A DNA stretch of 32,850 nucleotides from Bacteroidota bacterium. Lineage in GTDB: Bacteria > Bacteroidota > Bacteroidia > Chitinophagales > UBA2359. A program made the position numbers and the translations under genes. Shown here one piece after another: positions 18,157 through 28,333 of this stretch; the first letter of the stretch is position 1; every line of letters begins with the position of its first letter. Where the stretch lies: positions 1-32,850 of the forward strand of contig JAHDHP010000008.1 of the NCBI GenBank assembly GCA_020631245.1, given 5' to 3'. The notes below the pieces were generated by a model, which searched no databases, was not told the DNA's origin, and worked only from the letters and a program-made list of their open reading frames with translations.

Positions 18157-18564
18157 TTAATAAACGAGACACAATACTTCTCCTCCGATATTCAAGGATC
18201 TAGCTTCTTTATCAGTCATTACTCCTTTAGAAGTAGAGACAATAGCGATACCAAGTCCATTAATAACTCTTGGGATATCAGAAGCAGGTTTATACATACG
18301 GAGTCCAGGCTTACTATAACGAATTAGCTTAGTAATAGCAGGCACTTTAGATATAGGGTCATACTTAAGAGCGATTTTAATCACTCCTTGTCCATTAGGA
18401 GTATCTTCGAATTTATATCGGAAGATATATCCTTGATCGTACAAGATTTCGGTAATACGTTTTTTAATTTTCGAAGCGGGGATATCGACTACACGATGTC
18501 CTGCCATATTTGCATTACGGATTCTAGTTAGATAATCGCCAATGGTATCTGTTATTGCAGACAT
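18157..18564 (-). CDS. rpsH: 30S ribosomal protein S8
   Basis: S8 organises the 16S central domain and in E. coli represses the spc operon. The start at 18564 ([24 protein letters not shown]) gives 135 residues, normal for S8. The frame is open to an upstream ATG at 18645, but the 27 extra residues are hydrophobic and unlike any S8. They lie in the leader of a probable promoter, so they are rejected. The C-terminal block [25 protein letters not shown] is intact. It is the first gene after a terminator and promoter that interrupt the spc operon. Confidence 0.97.
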   Translation of the reverse strand: MSAITDTIGDYLTRIRNANMAGHRVVDIPASKIKKRITEILYDQGYIFRYKFEDTPNGQGVIKIALKYDPISKVPAITKLIRYSKPGLRMYKPASDIPRVINGLGIAIVSTSKGVMTDKEARSLNIGGEVLCLVY

Positions 18565-18662
18565 ATTTAAATACTCTAAGGTATGATTAATAATTATAGC
18601 ACTATATGCATAAAAACTGACAGAATATATAGCAAATATGCACACATTTTAAAATCAGTCCA

Positions 18663-18670
18663 CAAAAGTA
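18663..18670 (-). promoter_or_regulatory. Internal promoter -7 element before rpsH
   Basis: TACTTTTG on the minus strand matches TAnnTTTG. It lies about 100 nt upstream of the rpsH start and just after the rpsN terminator, and predicts a transcript with a leader of roughly 90 nt. No good TTG -33 box is seen at the normal distance, so strength is uncertain. Confidence 0.5.
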
Positions 18671-18686
18671 CTAAAAAGTATGAGAT

Positions 18687-18718
18687 AAAAAAAGACGCAA
18701 TTTAAATACGTCCTTTTT
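18687..18718 (-). terminator. Terminator after rpsN inside the spc cluster
   Basis: GGACG (18713-18709) and CGTC (18697-18694) form a short G/C stem extended by A-T pairs, with an 11-nt loop, followed by seven T on the minus strand (18693-18687). It begins 25 nt after the rpsN stop. With the promoter element at 18663-18670 it would separate rplN-rplX-rplE-rpsN from rpsH onward. Confidence 0.6.
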
Positions 18719-18742
18719 ATTTTATTATTTTTTATAATTTGC

Positions 18743-19012
18743 TTACCAGCTTGCTTTAGTTACGCCTGGAATTTTCCCACTAGAAGCTAGTTTTCTAAAC
18801 TTAACTCTAGAAACTCCAAAGAAACGCATATAGCCTTTAGGTCTACCAGTTAATCTACAACGATTATGTAATCGAACAGGAGAAGCATTTTTAGGTAGCT
18901 TATCTAGTTCATCATAACGACCTTCTGCTTTTAACTGTGCTCTTTTTTCAGCGTACTTCTTCACTAATCTTTGACGCTTTTCTTCACGAGCAATCATTGC
19001 TTTACGAGCCAT
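18743..19012 (-). CDS. rpsN: 30S ribosomal protein S14, zinc-free long form
   Basis: S14 is in the 30S head. The 89-residue form without CxxC pairs (only one Cys, in [23 protein letters not shown]) is the zinc-independent type, as in E. coli (101 residues), as opposed to the 61-residue zinc form. Family landmarks are [16 protein letters not shown] and the C-terminal [11 protein letters not shown]. It begins 2 nt after rplE and is followed by a terminator. Confidence 0.97.
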   Translation of the reverse strand: MARKAMIAREEKRQRLVKKYAEKRAQLKAEGRYDELDKLPKNASPVRLHNRCRLTGRPKGYMRFFGVSRVKFRKLASSGKIPGVTKASW

Positions 19013-19014
19013 AA

Positions 19015-19578
19015 TTATTGGATTTTAACTTTATTTTTGAATGGCATTCCTAATTCACTCAATAATTCATATGCTTCATTATCGGTAGGAGCAGATGTTA
19101 CGAAAGTAATATCCATACCGCTCATCCTAGAAATCTTATCAAGATCAATTTCTGGGAAGATAATTTGTTCAGTGATTCCTAAAGAATAGTTACCACGTCC
19201 ATCAAAGCTTTTATCGTTGATACCTCTAAAGTCACGTACACGAGGTAGTGCGATAGAAACAAAGCGATCTAAGAATTCCCACATACGTTCACCTCTAAGG
19301 GTTACTCTTGCTCCAATCGGCATTCCTTCTCTAAGTTTGAAGTTAGATACGGATTTTTTAGCGATTGTAGGAACTGCTTGTTGCCCAGCAATCATAGTCA
19401 TTTCCTTCACTGCTATATCCACTGTTTTTTTATCAGCGGTTGCAGCACCGACTCCTTGATTAATACAAATCTTTTGGAGTTTAGGAACTTGCATAATTGT
19501 AGTATAAGCAAATTTCTCTTGTAACTTAGGAACGATTTCTTCTAAGTATTTTGTCTTAAGTCTAGGTACGTAAGTCAT
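19015..19578 (-). CDS. rplE: 50S ribosomal protein L5
   Basis: L5 binds 5S rRNA and contacts the P-site tRNA. The 187 residues carry the hallmarks [33 protein letters not shown] and [18 protein letters not shown], ending [22 protein letters not shown]. Normal length. Its ATG overlaps the rplX stop by 1 nt (TAATG) and a GGGAGGT inside the rplX end lies 6 nt upstream, so translation is probably coupled. Confidence 0.98.
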   Translation of the reverse strand: MTYVPRLKTKYLEEIVPKLQEKFAYTTIMQVPKLQKICINQGVGAATADKKTVDIAVKEMTMIAGQQAVPTIAKKSVSNFKLREGMPIGARVTLRGERMWEFLDRFVSIALPRVRDFRGINDKSFDGRGNYSLGITEQIIFPEIDLDKISRMSGMDITFVTSAPTDNEAYELLSELGMPFKNKVKIQ

Positions 19579-19931
19579 TAGATTACCTCCCCTGATTTTT
19601 TAGCGTAACGAACAATTTTATTTCCTTCTTTTCTGCGTCCTACCCGTGTTGCTTCTCCACTTTTCGGATCGATCAGCATAAGCTTAGCGATATTGATAGG
19701 TGCTTCTTTTTTGACAATACCACCTTGAGGGTTTTCTGCATCTGGTTTGGTATGTTTATGAATAATATTCACACCTTCCACGATTGCCAAACCTTTTTTG
19801 GTAAGTATTTTCAACACTCTTCCTTCTGAACCCTTATCTTCACCAGAGATAACGACTACATTATCTCCTGTTTGGATATGATATTTAGGCTTAAAGCGTT
19901 TTTGCTGTTGTTGGTTTTTATTTTTACTCAT
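19578..19931 (-). CDS. rplX: 50S ribosomal protein L24
   Basis: L24 is an assembly initiator of the 50S subunit and lies at the tunnel exit. The 117 residues contain the KOW motif (about 22-50: [21 protein letters not shown]), [22 protein letters not shown] and [19 protein letters not shown]. Full length, beginning 84 nt after rplN. Its stop overlaps the rplE start by 1 nt. Confidence 0.98.
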   Translation of the reverse strand: MSKNKNQQQQKRFKPKYHIQTGDNVVVISGEDKGSEGRVLKILTKKGLAIVEGVNIIHKHTKPDAENPQGGIVKKEAPINIAKLMLIDPKSGEATRVGRRKEGNKIVRYAKKSGEVI

Positions 19932-20015
19932 AGCTGAATGATCTGCTCTCTGTAAAGAGAATTAATTCATCATTTATTAGTGGGTATCTTTCTATAATAG
20001 AACTATACCGATTAT

Positions 20016-20384
20016 TTACAGTACTTCAGGAGCAAGCGAGATGATTCGTGAGTATCCTTTATCACGCAATTCTCTTGCTACAGGTCCAAAGATACGGGTT
20101 CCTCTAGGATCACCTTCGTTACTAATCAATACGACTGCATTGTCATCGAAAGAGATATAGGTACCATCTTTTCTACGAATTTGCTTTTTGGTGCGCACAA
20201 CAACTGCTCTAGATTTCTGTCCTTTTTTGACATTACCAGCAGGGAGTGCATCTTTCACACTTACCATAATCTCGTCACCTACGCGTGCATATCGTCTTCC
20301 TGAGCCACCTAAAACGCGAATACATAGGGCTTCTTTAGCTCCACTATTATCCGCTACTCTAATTCTACTTTCTTGTTGTATCAT
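20016..20384 (-). CDS. rplN: 50S ribosomal protein L14
   Basis: L14 forms intersubunit bridges on the 50S face. The 122 residues show [20 protein letters not shown], the [27 protein letters not shown] block and [28 protein letters not shown]. Exactly the usual length. It follows rpsQ after 12 nt and heads the spc-type gene group. Confidence 0.98.
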   Translation of the reverse strand: MIQQESRIRVADNSGAKEALCIRVLGGSGRRYARVGDEIMVSVKDALPAGNVKKGQKSRAVVVRTKKQIRRKDGTYISFDDNAVVLISNEGDPRGTRIFGPVARELRDKGYSRIISLAPEVL

Positions 20385-20396
20385 AAGGCTAAGTGA

Positions 20397-20654
20397 TTAT
20401 TTTGCTCTTTCGAGAATCTCTACTAAACGCCAACATTTTCTTTTACTCAGTGGACGTGTTTCCATAATACGAACTGTATCTCCTATGTTGCAATCATTTT
20501 TATCATCATGCACCATATACTTCTTCGACTTTTTAATGAACTTACCATACATAGGGTGTTTCACTCTACGTTCAACAAGCACCGTTATAGATTTGTCCAT
20601 TTTATTGCTCGCAACAACGCCGACCCTTTGTTTTCTTAGATTTCTCTCTGACAT
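20397..20654 (-). CDS. rpsQ: 30S ribosomal protein S17
   Basis: S17 is an OB-fold protein of the 30S body. The 85 residues include [66 protein letters not shown], the family core. Full length, 22 nt after rpmC, last gene of the S10-type group. Confidence 0.98.
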   Translation of the reverse strand: MSERNLRKQRVGVVASNKMDKSITVLVERRVKHPMYGKFIKKSKKYMVHDDKNDCNIGDTVRIMETRPLSKRKCWRLVEILERAK

Positions 20655-20676
20655 GTTGACTAATTATTATTTATTA

Positions 20677-20889
20677 TTACTTTTTTGCTTCAGCAATTTC
20701 TCTAGCTCGCATTTCAGTTTTAATACGTGCTATATCTCTACGTGTATTCTTAATCGAATTTGTATCTTCTAGAACTGAGACAGCATGATTAAACTTCAAC
20801 TTACGTAAATGCAGTTGTGTTTCTTCCAGTGTTTCTAGCAACTCTTCAGCTCCAAGATCTTGTAGATTTATTTTCTTTTCTTTTGCCAT
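20677..20889 (-). CDS. rpmC: 50S ribosomal protein L29
   Basis: L29 is a two-helix protein at the tunnel exit, near the trigger factor and SRP site. The 70 residues contain LQDLGAEELLETLEETQLHLRKLKFNHAV and NTRRDIARIKTEMRAREI, the two antiparallel helices. Normal length. It is 71 nt downstream of rplP and 22 nt before rpsQ. Confidence 0.97.
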   Translation of the reverse strand: MAKEKKINLQDLGAEELLETLEETQLHLRKLKFNHAVSVLEDTNSIKNTRRDIARIKTEMRAREIAEAKK

Positions 20890-20960
20890 CTCTTAAAAAA
20901 TTGCAATGAATGATATAATAAACAGTTTTTTAATTACAGTAGATAAGGTGTAGTTGTTAA

Positions 20961-21383
20961 TTATGATTCAACATAATCTCTACGAATTACTGTTTTAGTT
21001 TTTAGTGGAAGTTTTTGAGCTGCGAGGCGTAATGCTTCAACTGCTACTTCACGAGGAACTCCTTCCAATTCAAACATTATACGTCCAGGCTTCACAACTG
21101 CTACCCAGTGGCTTGGTGCTCCTTTACCCTTACCCATACGTACTTCTAATGGTTTAGCAGTAACTGGTTTATCTGGAAAAATACGAATCCAAACCTTTCC
21201 TTCCCTTTTCATGTACCTTGTTAAGGCAACACGGGCAGATTCTATTTGACGGTTTGTAATCCATCCGCCATCAATAGCCTTCAATCCAAAAGAGCCAAAA
21301 GCCAAAGAAGCACCTCGTTGGGCATTTCCTTTCATTTTGCCTTTTTGCATCTTTCTGAACTTAGTCCGTTTTGGCTGTAACAT
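20961..21383 (-). CDS. rplP: 50S ribosomal protein L16
   Basis: L16 contacts the A-site tRNA and is needed for peptidyl transfer. The 140 residues show [56 protein letters not shown] and the [23 protein letters not shown] block, the expected full set. It follows rpsC after 54 nt. Confidence 0.98.
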   Translation of the reverse strand: MLQPKRTKFRKMQKGKMKGNAQRGASLAFGSFGLKAIDGGWITNRQIESARVALTRYMKREGKVWIRIFPDKPVTAKPLEVRMGKGKGAPSHWVAVVKPGRIMFELEGVPREVAVEALRLAAQKLPLKTKTVIRRDYVES

Positions 21384-21437
21384 GATAAAAATATTTACTA
21401 AATAAAAAAACTGTCGTATTAATTAAATAAGACAAGA

Positions 21438-22166
21438 TTATCTATCTCCTCTTCGTCCTTTTCTATTATCTCTTCTGTTATCTCTCCTATTGTCTCTTCT
21501 TCTTCCTTTGGTTGGAGGTGGTGGCGATAAATCAACTTTACCTAACACCTCTCCTTTACAGATCCATACTTTCACTCCAATTTTACCATAAACTGTATGT
21601 GCTTCATAGAGCGCATAATCAATATTAGCACGGAAAGTATGAAGAGGAGTACGTCCTTGTTTATATTCATCAGAGCGGGCCATTTCAGCACCTCCTAATC
21701 GTCCAGATACTTTAACTTTAATTCCTTCAGCACCCATTCTCATGGTATTATTAAGAGCTAATTTTACAGCTCTACGGTAATTAATTCTAGCTTCTAATTG
21801 CTTAGCAATATTTTCAGCTACAATATAAGCATCTAATTCAGGGCGACGGATTTCGGCAATATTAATTTGCACTTCTTTTCCAGTCAGCTTTTTCAACTCT
21901 TCACGGATACTATCTACTTGCCCACCACCTTTACCGATGATAACACCAGGTCTAGAGGTATGAATAGCGATAGTAATACGTTTAAGGGTTCTTTCTATTA
22001 CGATTCTAGAAATACCGCCCTTAGAGATACGTGCATGCAAATACTCTCTGATTTTCTCGTCTTCGACAAGGTTATCAGCAAAATCTGCAGCTGTAGCGAA
22101 CCAGTTAGAGTCCCATCCTCTAATGTACCCAAGTCGGTTGGCAATTGGATTTACTTTTTGTCCCAT
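21438..22166 (-). CDS. rpsC: 30S ribosomal protein S3 with an RRDN-repeat tail
   Basis: S3 lines the mRNA entry pore. The 242 residues include the KH domain (about 38-108) with the GxxG-type [14 protein letters not shown] (G78, K79, G80, G81) and the C-terminal S3 domain ending [16 protein letters not shown] near residue 214. The last 28 residues are a Pro run followed by three RRDN repeats and KGRRGDR, a disordered basic tail. rplV is 20 nt upstream and rplP 54 nt downstream. Confidence 0.97.
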   Translation of the reverse strand: MGQKVNPIANRLGYIRGWDSNWFATAADFADNLVEDEKIREYLHARISKGGISRIVIERTLKRITIAIHTSRPGVIIGKGGGQVDSIREELKKLTGKEVQINIAEIRRPELDAYIVAENIAKQLEARINYRRAVKLALNNTMRMGAEGIKVKVSGRLGGAEMARSDEYKQGRTPLHTFRANIDYALYEAHTVYGKIGVKVWICKGEVLGKVDLSPPPPTKGRRRDNRRDNRRDNRKGRRGDR

Positions 22167-22186
22167 ACTCTATTTATAAATCATTC

Positions 22187-22573
22187 TTAATTTTCGGTTT
22201 CACTTTCAGCCACTGCTACGTCTGTTGCAGTTGCTGCTCCTCGTACATCAATTACCATAGTAACATGGTTTGAACGTTTTCTAATTCGATGTGCTCTACC
22301 AAATGGAGCAGGACGAAAGCGTTTTAATGTACGTGCTCCATCGACATGAATTGTTTTAACAAACAATCCATCTTCAGCTGATTGTCCATTTTTATTCTCC
22401 CAGTTTGCAATTGCAGAGAGTAATAATTTCTCTAGTGGACGAGCGGCGTGTTTACGTGTAAATTTTAGAATACTAAGTGCCTCACTTACATCCTTGCCTC
22501 TTACAAGATCAGCCACGAGTCTCATCTTACGAGGAGAACTTGGATAATTTCTAAGCTTTGCTACTGCTTCCAT
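22187..22573 (-). CDS. rplV: 50S ribosomal protein L22
   Basis: L22 has an extended hairpin that lines the exit tunnel. The 128 residues carry the family core ([43 protein letters not shown]) and the tunnel loop ending in [22 protein letters not shown]. After the core, about 15 residues ([16 protein letters not shown]) form a short acidic tail. It begins 46 nt after rpsS. Confidence 0.97.
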   Translation of the reverse strand: MEAVAKLRNYPSSPRKMRLVADLVRGKDVSEALSILKFTRKHAARPLEKLLLSAIANWENKNGQSAEDGLFVKTIHVDGARTLKRFRPAPFGRAHRIRKRSNHVTMVIDVRGAATATDVAVAESETEN

Positions 22574-22619
22574 TAGTATATTATTTTAAATGCCCAGAAT
22601 TCCTGTTATCAAACTATAA

Positions 22620-22886
22620 TTACTTCTTCTTAGCTGCGTGTCCTCTAAAGTTTCGAGTAGGCGCAAACTCTCCTAATTTATGACCCACCATATTCTCAGT
22701 TACATACACAGGAATAAATTTATTCCCATTATGAACTGCTAAAGTGTGTCCGACAAAGTCAGGAGTAATCATAGAGGAACGTGCCCATGTCTTTACTACT
22801 GTCTTTTTTCCACCTTCGTTTAATGCATCAATTTTCTTGAGCAGTTTATGGTGAATATAAGGTCCTTTTTTTAGTGATCTAGCCAT
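22620..22886 (-). CDS. rpsS: 30S ribosomal protein S19
   Basis: S19 is in the 30S head beside S13. The 88 residues show [61 protein letters not shown] and the C-terminal [11 protein letters not shown], all family landmarks. Normal length, 22 nt after rplB. Confidence 0.98.
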   Translation of the reverse strand: MARSLKKGPYIHHKLLKKIDALNEGGKKTVVKTWARSSMITPDFVGHTLAVHNGNKFIPVYVTENMVGHKLGEFAPTRNFRGHAAKKK

Positions 22887-22908
22887 AATATTTTCTAGTT
22901 AAGCTATA

Positions 22909-23733
22909 TTACTTTTTTCGTTTACTAACAATTAGTCTCGAAGAAGATTTATTTTTATTTCTTGTTTTTTGTCCTTTTGCAAAGACACCTGTTCTTGATC
23001 TTGGGTGACCTCCAGAAGAGCGTCCTTCACCACCACCCATTGGGTGATCAACTGGGTTCATTGCTACCCCTCTTACACGAGGACGTTTTCCTAACCATCT
23101 ACTACGTCCAGCTTTACCTGATTTTTGAAGACTATGATCAGAGTTTGAAACCACTCCGATTGTTGCCATACAGCGCAATAGTACCATTCTTGTTTCACCA
23201 GAAGGCAAACGCAAAATTGCATATTTACCATCCTTAGCAGTAAGCTGTGCATAAGTCCCTGCACTTCTAACCATAACTCCACCTTTTCCAGGGTGTAATT
23301 CGATATTGTGCACTAATGTACCCAATGGTATTTCGGATAAATATAGTGTATTACCTACTTCAGGTTGTGCATCTTTTCCTGATACAATTTTGCTACCTAC
23401 TTTCAAGCCTTGTGGAGCGATAATATATCGTTTTTCTCCATCAGCATAATTTAATAAAGCGATAAAAGCAGAACGATTTGGATCGTACTCGATCGTCTTT
23501 ACGGTTGCAGGAATACCTGGCTTATTTCTTTTGAAATCGATAACACGATAACGGCGTTTGTGTCCTCCCCCTCTGTTTCGAACGGTCATACGTCCGGTAC
23601 TATTTCTACCACCAGAACGTTTCCATTTGCCGATTAGGCTTTTTTCAGGCGTATCTGTTGTTATCTCTTCAAAGGTATTTCCAACTCTAAAGCGAGAACC
23701 TGGAGAAGTAGGATTATACTTTTTAACTGGCAT
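22909..23733 (-). CDS. rplB: 50S ribosomal protein L2
   Basis: L2 is among the most conserved 50S proteins and is needed for peptidyl transferase assembly. The 274 residues include the OB and SH3-like domains and the C-terminal [21 protein letters not shown] block. His230 corresponds to the near-invariant His of this motif. [22 protein letters not shown] near residue 41 is another family landmark. Normal length, 38 nt after rplW. Confidence 0.98.
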   Translation of the reverse strand: MPVKKYNPTSPGSRFRVGNTFEEITTDTPEKSLIGKWKRSGGRNSTGRMTVRNRGGGHKRRYRVIDFKRNKPGIPATVKTIEYDPNRSAFIALLNYADGEKRYIIAPQGLKVGSKIVSGKDAQPEVGNTLYLSEIPLGTLVHNIELHPGKGGVMVRSAGTYAQLTAKDGKYAILRLPSGETRMVLLRCMATIGVVSNSDHSLQKSGKAGRSRWLGKRPRVRGVAMNPVDHPMGGGEGRSSGGHPRSRTGVFAKGQKTRNKNKSSSRLIVSKRKK

Positions 23734-23771
23734 CTTATACTAATCTTTAATTGTTATCACTTAACTGAAGC

Positions 23772-24068
23772 CTATACGTCTTCGAAGAAATCGATTGTTT
23801 CTCCTTCAGCTAAAGAAACGATTGCTTTTTTGACAACTTTTGTACGTCCACTTAGAACACCTGAGCGTGTAAACCGTCTTCGGTTTTTACCTGGCATTAT
23901 GTAAGTATTTACAGATTCAACCGTAACTCCGTACATCTCTTCTACTGCATTACGGATTTGGATTTTATTGGCATTTCTGTCCACGACAAATCCAAATTTG
24001 TTCAGCTTTTCTCCCATCTTTGTCATCTTCTCTGTTAAGATGGGTTTTACAAGTATGTTTTTAGACAT
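23772..24068 (-). CDS. rplW: 50S ribosomal protein L23
   Basis: L23 lies at the tunnel exit and docks trigger factor and SRP. The 98 residues begin MSKNILVKPILTEKMTKMGE, continue with the VVDRNANKIQIRNAVEEMYGVTVESVNT core and a basic loop KNRRRFTRSG. Normal length, 25 nt after rplD, 38 nt before rplB. Confidence 0.97.
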   Translation of the reverse strand: MSKNILVKPILTEKMTKMGEKLNKFGFVVDRNANKIQIRNAVEEMYGVTVESVNTYIMPGKNRRRFTRSGVLSGRTKVVKKAIVSLAEGETIDFFEDV

Positions 24069-24093
24069 CGCTAATAAAGTTGATGGAGATTGG

Positions 24094-24711
24094 TTAATTA
24101 TTCAGTCCGTTAAGAGCACTTTCGCTCAAGATCAATGTATGGGTATTCAAGATACTGTAAGTATTTAAACCATCAGCTAATACCACATTTGATTTAGGCA
24201 CATTTCTAGCAGATAAGTAGACATTTCGGCTGTTTTCTCCAAGTACCATCATCACTTTCTTTCCATCCAGTTCCAATGTCTTCAATAAAGAAACAAAATC
24301 TTTAGTTTTAGGAACATCAAAATCAAAGTCTTCAATGATAATGATCCGCTCTTCTCGTGCTTTGATACTTAAAGCAGAATTTCTAGCTACGTTTTTTGTC
24401 TTTTTATTTACCTTAAAACTATAGTCTCTAGGTTTAGGTCCAAAAATACGTCCTCCACCTCTAAACAACGGGTTTTTCATACTACCAGCACGGGCAGTAC
24501 CTGTTCCCTTTTGTCGTTTAATTTTTTTGGTAGAACCTTTGATCTCACCACGTTCTTTCGTCTTATGAGTACCTTGTCTTTGATTGGCAAGATACTGCTT
24601 TACAGCTAAGTAAATGACGTGATCATTAGGCTCGACGCCGAATAGCTCTTCGGGTAGTTCTACTTGTTTACCAGTAGATTGACCTTGTTTATTTACAACT
24701 TCGAGTTTCAT
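24094..24711 (-). CDS. rplD: 50S ribosomal protein L4
   Basis: L4 reaches into the exit tunnel and, in E. coli, represses the S10 operon. The 205 residues carry the long RNA-binding loop (about 45-95: RQGTHKTKERGEIKGSTKK, RQKGTGTARAGSMKNPLFRGGG) and the C-terminal alpha/beta domain (IIIEDFDFDVPKTKDFVSLLK, SKVV-like NVVLADGLNTYSIL). It begins 6 nt after rplC. No S10-type leader is visible because fusA abuts rpsJ, so E. coli style L4 attenuation is unlikely here. Confidence 0.97.
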   Translation of the reverse strand: MKLEVVNKQGQSTGKQVELPEELFGVEPNDHVIYLAVKQYLANQRQGTHKTKERGEIKGSTKKIKRQKGTGTARAGSMKNPLFRGGGRIFGPKPRDYSFKVNKKTKNVARNSALSIKAREERIIIIEDFDFDVPKTKDFVSLLKTLELDGKKVMMVLGENSRNVYLSARNVPKSNVVLADGLNTYSILNTHTLILSESALNGLNN

Positions 24712-24717
24712 CTTATC

Positions 24718-25335
24718 TTATTGCTCAATGATTACATAAGAATTTTTATGTCCAGGAACTGCACCTTTCAAAAGGATTAAGTTTTTATCTGCTAAAACCT
24801 TTACCACTTCTAAATTTTGCACAGTCACTCTTTTTCCTCCAGTACGTCCAGCCATTCGCTGACCTTTCAATACTCTTGCAGGCGTTGATGCCATACCGAT
24901 AGCTCCAGGAGCACGTTGACGGTTATGTTGACCATGCGTAGCATCTCCAACCCCTGCGAATCCATGTCTCTTCACAACTCCTTGGAAACCTTTTCCCTTA
25001 GAAGTTCCTGCAACATCAACATAGTCACCTGCTTCAAAAATATCAACTTTAAGAACATCTCCTAAGCTCGCTTCTAATTCAAAATCACGAAACTCCACTA
25101 TTTTTTTCTTAGGAGCTACTCCTGAGTTTTTAAAATGTCCTTGTAATGGCTTACTGGTACTCTTTTCTTTCTTATCATCGAAAGCAAGTTGAACAGCATC
25201 GTAACCATCTGTGTCAACAGTTTTCACCTGTGTGACATAGCATGGACCAGCTTCAATGACAGTGCATTGAACTTGTGCTCCGTTTTCGTCGAAGTAACTG
25301 GTCATTCCGATTTTCTTTCCAATGAGGCCTTTCAT
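24718..25335 (-). CDS. rplC: 50S ribosomal protein L3
   Basis: L3 is an early assembly protein near the peptidyl transferase centre. The 205 residues show [76 protein letters not shown]. coli Gln150, methylated by PrmB, lies in GQNQTP. Here the segment is GMASTP, so that Gln is absent, as in many non-proteobacterial L3 proteins. Starts 10 nt after rpsJ. Confidence 0.97.
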   Translation of the reverse strand: MKGLIGKKIGMTSYFDENGAQVQCTVIEAGPCYVTQVKTVDTDGYDAVQLAFDDKKEKSTSKPLQGHFKNSGVAPKKKIVEFRDFELEASLGDVLKVDIFEAGDYVDVAGTSKGKGFQGVVKRHGFAGVGDATHGQHNRQRAPGAIGMASTPARVLKGQRMAGRTGGKRVTVQNLEVVKVLADKNLILLKGAVPGHKNSYVIIEQ

Positions 25336-25345
25336 GGTCTTATTA

Positions 25346-25651
25346 TTATACTTTAATTTCTACATCAACACCACTTGGAAGCTCTAACTTCATCAACGCA
25401 TCAATAGTTTTAGAAGTCGAACTATATATATCCAGCAATCGCTTATAAGTGCTTAACTGGAATTGTTCTCTAGAAGTCTTATTTACGTGTGGAGAACGCA
25501 ATACAGTAAAGATCTTCTTTTTAGTTGGTAACGGAATAGGACCAGAAATAACTGCTCCTGTTGACCTTACCGTCTTTACAATCTTTTCAGCAGACTTATC
25601 CACTAAATTGTGATCGTATGATTTTAATTTGATTCTGATACGTTGTGTCAT
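25346..25651 (-). CDS. rpsJ: 30S ribosomal protein S10 (NusE)
   Basis: S10 is part of the 30S head and, as NusE, links the ribosome to antitermination with NusG and NusA. The 101 residues contain [53 protein letters not shown] and the C-terminal SGVDVEIKV. Normal length. It starts only 6 nt after fusA, so the str and S10 operons are joined here with no tuf gene between them. Confidence 0.98.
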   Translation of the reverse strand: MTQRIRIKLKSYDHNLVDKSAEKIVKTVRSTGAVISGPIPLPTKKKIFTVLRSPHVNKTSREQFQLSTYKRLLDIYSSTSKTIDALMKLELPSGVDVEIKV

Positions 25652-25657
25652 GATTGA

Positions 25658-27784
25658 TTATGATTCTACGTTTACTTTTCCAGTTGCTTTAGCAATTACT
25701 TCTTCAGAAATCCCCTTTGGTGCAGGTGCATAATGAGAGAATTCCATAGATGAAGTAGCACGTCCAGAAGTAATAGTTCTTAAAGAGGTTACATAACCAA
25801 ACATCTCTGAGAGAGGCACTTTGGCTTTGATTACTTGTGCATTTCCTTTCATATCCATTCCCTCCATAATTCCTCTTCTTCTATTCAAATCTGCCATTAC
25901 ATTACCACTATAATCATCCGGCGTTACAATTTCCAATTTCATAATTGGCTCCAAAATCTGTGGCTTTGCAGACACACATGCATGACGGAAAGCCATCTTA
26001 GCACATTGTTCGAAAGAGAATGCATCTGAATCAACAGGGTGGAAATTACCATCAAACAAACGAACTCTCAATGAAGGCATTTCATAACCTGCTAAAGGCC
26101 CAGTTGTCATTGCCAATTTAAATCCTTTCTCAACAGAAGGAATAAATTCACGAGGGATAGATCCCCCTTTGATTTCATCCAAGAATTGTAATCCTTCTTG
26201 TACTTCTCCTGTTTCGTCATCTGGCAATGCAGGCATTACTTCTACACTTATCTTTGCATACTTACCACGACCACCTGACTGCTTTTTATATTGCTCAACA
26301 TGTGTAAATGGAGCAGAAATTGATTCTTTATAATTTACTTGTGGTGCACCTTGGTTACACTCTACCTTAAACTCTCTTCTCAAGCGATCCACAATAATTT
26401 CCAAGTGTAATTCCCCCATTCCACTAATTACAGTTTGACCTGTATCTTCATCGAATTTCACTTTAAAGGTAGGATCTTCCTCTGCTAACTTACTCAAACC
26501 ATTTCCTAACTTCTCTAAGTCTTTCTGAGTTTTTGGCTCTACAGCCAAACTAATTACAGGATCAGGGAAAGTCATACTTTCAAGAACGATAGGAGCGTCT
26601 AAAGAAGTTAAAGTATCTCCTGTACGGATGTCTTTAAAACCAACACCTGCTCCTATATCACCTGCCTGAATTTGGTCAATTGGGTTTTGTTTATTAGAGT
26701 GCATCTGATAAATACGAGAGATACGCTCTTTTTTACCACTACGGTTATTCAAAATTTGCGTTCCTGCAGGAAGTGTTCCTGAATAAACACGGAAGAAACA
26801 CAGACGACCTACATAAGGGTCAGTAGCAATTTTGAAGGCCAAAGCTGCAAAAGGCTCATTGGCATCTGGCTTTCTAATTTCAGCCTTATCTGTCTTTGGA
26901 TTTACTCCTTCAATTGGAGGAACATCTAGCGGAGATGGCAAGAACGATACAACACCATCCAACATCGCCTGAACTCCTTTATTTTTGAAAGCAGAACCAC
27001 AGAACATTGGAATGATTTTCAAATCACACACAGCCGCTCTAATTGCTGCTACAATTTCTTCTTTGGTAATAGAATCAGCATCTTCGAAGAATTTTTCCAT
27101 GATATCGTCATCATAGTCAGCTACTGCTTCGATCATCTTTTCTCGATACTCAGCTACCTGATCAACCATATCTTCAGGAATAGGAATTACTTTGTATGTC
27201 ATTCCCTTCGACTCGTCATCCCAAACGATTGCTTCATTGGTTATCAAATCAACAACTCCTTTGAAATCATCTTCAGCACCGATTGGTAACTGTAATGGAA
27301 CTGGATTTGCACCTAGGATATCACGAACTTGGTCAACTACTTCTAAGAAATTAGCTCCAGTTCTATCCATTTTATTTACAAAACCAATACGTGGAACATG
27401 GTAACGGTTTGCTTGACGCCAAACTGTTTCAGATTGAGGTTCAACACCACCTACTGCACAAAAAAGTGCAACAACACCATCTAAGATTCTCAAAGAACGC
27501 TCTACCTCTACAGTAAAGTCAACGTGACCAGGAGTATCAATAATATTAACTTGATAATCCTCACCTTTAAAGTTCCAGTTGGTTTTAGTAGCAGCAGAAG
27601 TAATGGTAATACCTCTTTCTTGCTCTTGTTCCATCCAGTCCATCGTTGCTGCACCATCGTGCACTTCTCCGATTTTATGCGTAATACCTGTATAATAAAG
27701 TATTCGCTCAGTTGTGGTAGTTTTGCCTGCGTCGATATGCGCAGCAATACCAATGTTTCTTGTGTATTTTAGATCCCTTGCCAT
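25658..27784 (-). CDS. fusA: Elongation factor G
   Basis: EF-G drives ribosomal translocation by GTP hydrolysis. The start at 27784 ([20 protein letters not shown]) gives 708 residues. The frame also opens at 27811, but those nine residues (MSPVISLIS) are not part of the family. The G1 motif AHIDAGKT lies at residues 15-22. Further on are RGITI (switch I), DTPGHVDF (G3) and NKMD (G4). EF-G domains II to V follow, with domain IV ending in the [22 protein letters not shown]-like tail. Between rpsG (54 nt upstream) and rpsJ. No tuf gene is present in this cluster. Confidence 0.97.
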   Translation of the reverse strand: MARDLKYTRNIGIAAHIDAGKTTTTERILYYTGITHKIGEVHDGAATMDWMEQEQERGITITSAATKTNWNFKGEDYQVNIIDTPGHVDFTVEVERSLRILDGVVALFCAVGGVEPQSETVWRQANRYHVPRIGFVNKMDRTGANFLEVVDQVRDILGANPVPLQLPIGAEDDFKGVVDLITNEAIVWDDESKGMTYKVIPIPEDMVDQVAEYREKMIEAVADYDDDIMEKFFEDADSITKEEIVAAIRAAVCDLKIIPMFCGSAFKNKGVQAMLDGVVSFLPSPLDVPPIEGVNPKTDKAEIRKPDANEPFAALAFKIATDPYVGRLCFFRVYSGTLPAGTQILNNRSGKKERISRIYQMHSNKQNPIDQIQAGDIGAGVGFKDIRTGDTLTSLDAPIVLESMTFPDPVISLAVEPKTQKDLEKLGNGLSKLAEEDPTFKVKFDEDTGQTVISGMGELHLEIIVDRLRREFKVECNQGAPQVNYKESISAPFTHVEQYKKQSGGRGKYAKISVEVMPALPDDETGEVQEGLQFLDEIKGGSIPREFIPSVEKGFKLAMTTGPLAGYEMPSLRVRLFDGNFHPVDSDAFSFEQCAKMAFRHACVSAKPQILEPIMKLEIVTPDDYSGNVMADLNRRRGIMEGMDMKGNAQVIKAKVPLSEMFGYVTSLRTITSGRATSSMEFSHYAPAPKGISEEVIAKATGKVNVES

Positions 27785-27838
27785 TGAAATAAGACTAATT
27801 ACAGGTGACAAAATTGGCCCCCCATCAAATGAATAAAA

Positions 27839-28306
27839 TTATACTCTAAAATGAGAAAATGCTTTATTGGCTTCTGCCATACGGTGCGTATCATCTTTTC
27901 GCTTTACAGCGGCACCTTCATTTTTAGAAGCCGCAATGACTTCTTGTGCTAATTTATTGGCCATTGATTTTCCATTACGCTTGCGAGCAAAGCCAATCAT
28001 CCATTTCATACCGATAGAAATCTTACGATCTGGACGAATTTCAATTGGAATTTGGAAAGTTGCACCACCAATTCTACGACTCTTTACCTCTACACTTGGC
28101 ATTACATTCTTTAATCCCTTCTTCCATACTTCATAACCATTATCACCCGTCATTCGCTCGATCTCACTCATCGCATCATAAAATACCTTAAAAGAGGTAC
28201 TTTTCTTTCCATCCACCATCATCATATTCACAAAGCGAGTCACCATAGGATCTTGAAACTTCGTATCCGGTGCTAATGGTCGTTTTTTGGCTCTAGACTT
28301 ACGCAT
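27839..28306 (-). CDS. rpsG: 30S ribosomal protein S7
   Basis: S7 initiates 30S head assembly and in E. coli represses the str operon. The 155 residues show MRKSRAKKRPLAPDTKFQDPMVTRFVNMMM, GGATFQIPIEIRPDRKISIGMKWMIGFARKRNGKSM and the C-terminal KRKDDTHRMAEANKAFSHFRV. Normal length. Follows rpsL by 27 nt without a Shine-Dalgarno sequence. Confidence 0.98.
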   Translation of the reverse strand: MRKSRAKKRPLAPDTKFQDPMVTRFVNMMMVDGKKSTSFKVFYDAMSEIERMTGDNGYEVWKKGLKNVMPSVEVKSRRIGGATFQIPIEIRPDRKISIGMKWMIGFARKRNGKSMANKLAQEVIAASKNEGAAVKRKDDTHRMAEANKAFSHFRV

Positions 28307-28333
28307 GTCTTAATAAAAAATTAATGATTTATT

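Noticed and set aside
18565-18645. Upstream start for rpsH adding 27 residues
   Set aside because: The extension is hydrophobic, not part of S8, and falls in the probable leader.
20188-20772. 194-residue plus-strand ORF across rplN, rpsQ and rpmC
   Set aside because: Antisense shadow of three confident ribosomal-protein genes.
27785-27811. Upstream start for fusA adding nine residues
   Set aside because: EF-G homologues start at MARDL-like; the extra residues are not conserved.
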